From: Alterinioella nitratireducens
GTDB lineage: Bacteria > Pseudomonadota > Alphaproteobacteria > Rhodobacterales > Rhodobacteraceae
Direction: 5' to 3'
DNA length: 64,000 bases
NCBI RefSeq assembly: GCF_013155465.1
Contig: NZ_JABJVX010000001.1
Span: forward strand, 434,001 to 498,000
Shown here: piece by piece, positions 61,280 to 64,000 of the stretch
Position numbering within the stretch: position 1 is the stretch's first letter
How the letters are laid out: the number at the start of each line of letters is the position of its first letter
The notes under the pieces: generated by a model
Databases searched by the model: none
What the model was told of the DNA's origin: nothing
Seen by the model: the letters and a program-made list of their open reading frames with translations, nothing else
Made by a program: the position numbers and the translations under genes

Positions 61280-62235
61280 TGGTCTCGCTGCGTCAGCGCC
61301 TGAGCAACGGGGTTGCGCGGGCGGTGCAGAAACCCCTGCTGGCCCTGCCGCTGCCCTTCTGGCTGTCGCGGATGACGTTCGAGATGAACGCGTTTCTCCT
61401 CTACAAGAGACCGCGTGACCTGGTCGAGGACGACGCGGCGCTTGGCGGTGTTCCGGGGGTCTGGCTGACGCGCGCGGGGCAGGAGGAGGGGGGCGTGCTG
61501 CTCTTCTTGCATGGCGGCGGGTTCGTCATGGGATCGCAGCGCAGCTATCGCCACCTGGTGGCGCATCTGGCGGCGGAAACCGGGCTGAGGGGCTATCTGC
61601 CGGATTACGCCCTGGCCCCCGAACACCCCTTTCCCGCCGCGCCCGATGACGTGCTGGCGGTCTATCGCGCGCTGCTGGAGGCGGGGCACGATCCGTGCCG
61701 CATCGCGGTGGCGGGTGACAGTGCGGGGGGCTGCCTGGCGGCGGTTCTTCTGCAAGATATTGCGCGCGAAGGGCTGCCCATGCCCGCTGTCGCGGCGCTG
61801 ATCTCACCGGCCACGGATCTGCGCGGGACGGCCCCGTCGCTGGAGGAAAACCGCAGGCGGGATCACCTGCTGCCCGCGTCCTGGGTGCGCCGCGCGGTGG
61901 CGGCCTATCTGGACGGGCGCGACGCATCGGACCCGCGCCTGTCGCCGCTTCTGGGCGCGGTTTCGGGCCTGCCGCCGATGATCGTGCAGGTTTGCGAGGG
62001 CGAGATGCTGCGCGACGATGGCGTGCGGCTGGCCGAGGCGGTCCGGGAGGCGGGCGGCATGGCGGACCTGCGCGTCTGGACGGATGTGCCGCATGTCTGG
62101 CACCTGATGCGCGGGCGCGTGCCCGAGGCCGATCAGGGGCTGGCGGAACTGGCGGAATTCGTCCGTGACAACATGGCGGGCGCGGGGCGGGATCTGCCAA
62201 TTGCCCCGTTGCCTTCGCAACGAGATGTGCTATAG
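61279..62235 (+). CDS. alpha/beta hydrolase of the hormone-sensitive lipase family
   Basis: 318 aa. Oxyanion-hole motif LHGGGFVMGSQRSY, nucleophile elbow GDSAGGCLAA (Ser in AGDSAGG), acid region near MIVQVCEGEMLRDD and the His in VPHVWHLM. These define HSL-type esterases. An N-terminal amphipathic region (LLALPLPFWLSRMTFEMNAF) suggests membrane contact. Inserted between fabG and acpP with translational overlap. It could act on acyl-esters or acyl-ACP-linked products, but this is inference. Confidence 0.88.
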   Translation: MVSLRQRLSNGVARAVQKPLLALPLPFWLSRMTFEMNAFLLYKRPRDLVEDDAALGGVPGVWLTRAGQEEGGVLLFLHGGGFVMGSQRSYRHLVAHLAAETGLRGYLPDYALAPEHPFPAAPDDVLAVYRALLEAGHDPCRIAVAGDSAGGCLAAVLLQDIAREGLPMPAVAALISPATDLRGTAPSLEENRRRDHLLPASWVRRAVAAYLDGRDASDPRLSPLLGAVSGLPPMIVQVCEGEMLRDDGVRLAEAVREAGGMADLRVWTDVPHVWHLMRGRVPEADQGLAELAEFVRDNMAGAGRDLPIAPLPSQRDVL

Positions 62236-62263
62236 GCGGCGCAGATTTTGCCGGGGGACGCTC

Positions 62264-62294
62264 TTGCGTCAGTCGGTAGAGGGGCTTTTATAAT
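62264..62294 (+). promoter_or_regulatory. possible acpP promoter
   Basis: A TATAAT at 62289-62294 is preceded by TTGCGT (62264-62269) at 19 bases, wider than ideal. The leader to acpP would be about 85 bases. Confidence 0.4.
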
Positions 62295-62385
62295 AGTCCA
62301 CGACCACCGCCGGCATCGGCACATTGAAAAACGAAGGCGACCTCGGGATCGGGGACTTTCGCAAAACTGGATGAGGATCGTAAAG

Positions 62386-62619
62386 ATGAGCGATATCGCA
62401 GACCGCGTTAAGAAAATCGTTGTCGAGCACCTGAGTGTCGAAGAAGAGAAAGTGACCGAGAACGCCTCGTTCATCGACGATCTGGGCGCGGACAGCCTGG
62501 ACACCGTCGAGCTGGTCATGGCCTTCGAGGAGGAGTTCGGCATCGAGATTCCCGATGACGCCGCCGAGACCATCCAGACCTTCGGCGATGCCGTGAAGTT
62601 CATCAAGGAAGCCTCCTGA
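62386..62619 (+). CDS. acpP: acyl carrier protein
   Basis: 77 aa acidic four-helix protein carrying growing acyl chains. The phosphopantetheine attachment site is Ser37 in [22 protein letters not shown] at 62386 ([12 protein letters not shown]) follows AACTGGATGAGG; spacing is normal. Followed by a terminator. Confidence 0.97.
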   Translation: MSDIADRVKKIVVEHLSVEEEKVTENASFIDDLGADSLDTVELVMAFEEEFGIEIPDDAAETIQTFGDAVKFIKEAS

Positions 62620-62649
62620 GGCGTTCCACGATCTTTGACAGATCCATTG

Positions 62650-62676
62650 CGGCACCCCCCCGGCGGGTGCCGTTTT
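62650..62676 (+). terminator. terminator of acpP
   Basis: CGGCACCC (62650-62657) pairs with GGGTGCCG (62665-62672), followed by TTTTGC. Confidence 0.88.
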
Positions 62677-62801
62677 GCATTTGCACGCGCGCGGATACGG
62701 GCGAATTCCCGCGCGCAGGCCGAGCCCAAGGGATTGCCCCCAAGGGCCGCTTGGCGCTATCAGGGTGGGACGAAAAGCTGCGAAGCGAAGGGGCGGAATA
62801 G

Positions 62802-64000
62802 ATGCGTCGAGTTGTTGTCACGGGCCTGGGGATGGTGTCCCCGTTGGCCTGCGGAGTTGATGAAACCTGGAGCCGCCTGCTGGAGGGCCAGTCCGGGGCC
62901 GGGCCGATCACCAAGTTTGATGCGTCGCATCTGGCCACGACCTATGCCTGCGAAGTGCCACTCGGCGATGGCTCGGGCGGCACGTTCAACCCCGACGACT
63001 GGATGGCCCCCAAGGACCGGCGCAAGGTCGACGATTTCATCCTTTACGGCATGGCGGCGGCGGAACAGGCCGTCACCGATGCCGGGTGGACACCCGAGGA
63101 TGAGGCGGACCGGCTGCGCACGGGCGTGATGATCGGCTCAGGCATCGGCGGGTTGTCCTCGATTGCAGACACGGCCGTGCTGCTGAAGGAAAAGGGACCG
63201 CGGCGGGTGTCGCCCTTCTTTATCCCCGGGTCGCTGATCAACCTCATCTCGGGGCAGGTCTCGATCCGATACGGCTTCAAGGGGCCGAACCATGCGGTTG
63301 TGACGGCCTGCTCGACCGGCGCGCATGCCATCGGCGATGCGGCGCGGCTGATCCAGTGGGGCGATGCCGAGGTGATGATCGCGGGCGGGGCCGAGGCCGC
63401 GATCTGCGAGATCGGGATTGCCGGGTTCAACGCCTGCAAGGCCCTGTCGACCAAGCGGCCCGACGATCCGCAGAAGGCCAGCCGGCCCTATGACGCGGAT
63501 CGCGACGGCTTCGTCATGGGCGAGGGCGCGGGCGTCGTTGTGCTGGAGGAATACGAGCACGCCAAGGCGCGCGGCGCGAAGATCTACGCCGAGGTTCTGG
63601 GCTACGGCCTGTCGGGCGATGCCTATCACATCACCGCGCCGTCGGAGGATGGCGATGGCGGGTTCCGGTCGATGCAGGCCGCGCTGGAGCGGGCGGGCGT
63701 GGACCCCAAGGATATCGACTATATCAACGCGCATGGCACCTCGACCATGGCCGACACGATCGAGTTGGGCGCGGTGGAGCGGCTGATGGGCGACGCGGCC
63801 TCGGGCGCGACCATGTCCTCGACCAAATCCTCGATCGGGCACCTTCTGGGGGCCGCGGGCGCGGTGGAGGCGATCTTCTGCATCCTGGCCATCCGGGACC
63901 AGGTCGCGCCGCCGACGATCAACCTGGACAACCCGGCGGTCGAGCCGGTTCTGGACCTGGCCCCGAACGCCAAGCGCGCGCGCAAGATCGACGTGGCGCT
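62802..64000 (+). CDS. fabF: 3-oxoacyl-ACP synthase II (partial, C-terminus beyond window)
   Basis: At least 399 residues, no stop before the edge. KAS II elongates acyl-ACP by condensation with malonyl-ACP. Visible: MRRVVVTGLGMVSPLACGV, catalytic Cys170 in VVTACSTGAHAIGDA, YINAHGTST (first His) and SSTKSSIGHLLGAAGAVEA (second His and Lys). ATG at 62802 is the standard start, with AAGGGGCGGAA upstream. It follows acpP after a terminator and so has its own promoter. Confidence 0.96.
   Translation, partial: MRRVVVTGLGMVSPLACGVDETWSRLLEGQSGAGPITKFDASHLATTYACEVPLGDGSGGTFNPDDWMAPKDRRKVDDFILYGMAAAEQAVTDAGWTPEDEADRLRTGVMIGSGIGGLSSIADTAVLLKEKGPRRVSPFFIPGSLINLISGQVSIRYGFKGPNHAVVTACSTGAHAIGDAARLIQWGDAEVMIAGGAEAAICEIGIAGFNACKALSTKRPDDPQKASRPYDADRDGFVMGEGAGVVVLEEYEHAKARGAKIYAEVLGYGLSGDAYHITAPSEDGDGGFRSMQAALERAGVDPKDIDYINAHGTSTMADTIELGAVERLMGDAASGATMSSTKSSIGHLLGAAGAVEAIFCILAIRDQVAPPTINLDNPAVEPVLDLAPNAKRARKIDVA

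Overview
The window is chromosomal DNA of an alphaproteobacterium, most likely a marine or halotolerant member of the Rhodobacterales (Roseobacter/Rhodobacter group). The evidence is the high GC content with GC-rich third codon positions, the gene order erpA / dgt-argS-SPOR-nagZ-scpA-scpB, a one-cysteine DksA, an ectABC-ask_ect locus with its MarR regulator, an acetate-type SLC5-STAC histidine kinase, and several short lipoproteins and secreted proteins of the kind seen in that order. No prophage, insertion sequence, CRISPR array or plasmid origin was seen. The only clear mobile-type cassette is a mqsRA toxin-antitoxin pair.

Layout. 1-8.4 kb: a reductive pyrimidine (or hydantoin) catabolic locus. 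A divergent RutR-like TetR regulator has a near-perfect RutR operator in front of a ureido/carbamoyl hydrolase, a small AT-richer unknown gene, dihydropyrimidinase, a VOC protein and an NMT1/THI5-type ABC importer, closed by a strong terminator. 8.6-14.4 kb: a ScfR/RamB-type regulator, then a lone receiver, a small membrane protein and a transporter-like histidine kinase, probably an acetate or short-chain acid sensing set, followed by an orphan FliM-like SpoA protein. 14.4-28.3 kb: housekeeping and accessory metabolism, including FAH-family hydrolase, RlmI-like methyltransferase with an overlapping PIN protein, M48 protease, OsmC, DedA, VWA and MoxR proteins, a DUF2927 lipoprotein, DksA, a flavin monooxygenase and exonuclease III. 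28.4-40 kb: secreted unknowns, ErpA, dGTPase, ArgS, SPOR protein, NagZ, ScpAB, and more small secreted proteins including two YbjN-like ones. 40-44.5 kb: glnB-glnA, a bifunctional NAD(P)H-hydrate repair enzyme, a degenerate Hint protein and tRNA-Leu(TAG). 44.6-49 kb: ectABC-ask_ect facing ectR. 49-51.3 kb: a leucine-rich-repeat lipoprotein and trigger factor. 51.3-58.9 kb: the most accessory stretch, with mqsRA between two identical terminator cores, a gene-poor structured region, three adjacent paralogues of an unrecognised four-cysteine secreted domain, rplI-rpsR-rpsF, and a pilin-like protein with a very long Gly-Asn repeat. 59-64 kb: a YjbR-like protein and the fatty-acid cluster fabD-fabG-(esterase)-acpP-fabF, the last cut by the window end.

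How the parts work together. The first operon imports and opens a pyrimidine-like ring and hydrolyses the ureido product under a TetR regulator. The ectoine set converts aspartate to ectoine, with aspartokinase feeding the pathway and EctR probably repressing it. The fab genes supply acyl chains, and the PII-glutamine synthetase pair handles nitrogen. The most unusual items are the three-gene secreted domain family (52,998-56,215), the Gly-Asn repeat pilin-like protein (57,879-58,856), the paired candidate EctR operators, and a short repeat that trails gene 3' ends at three places.
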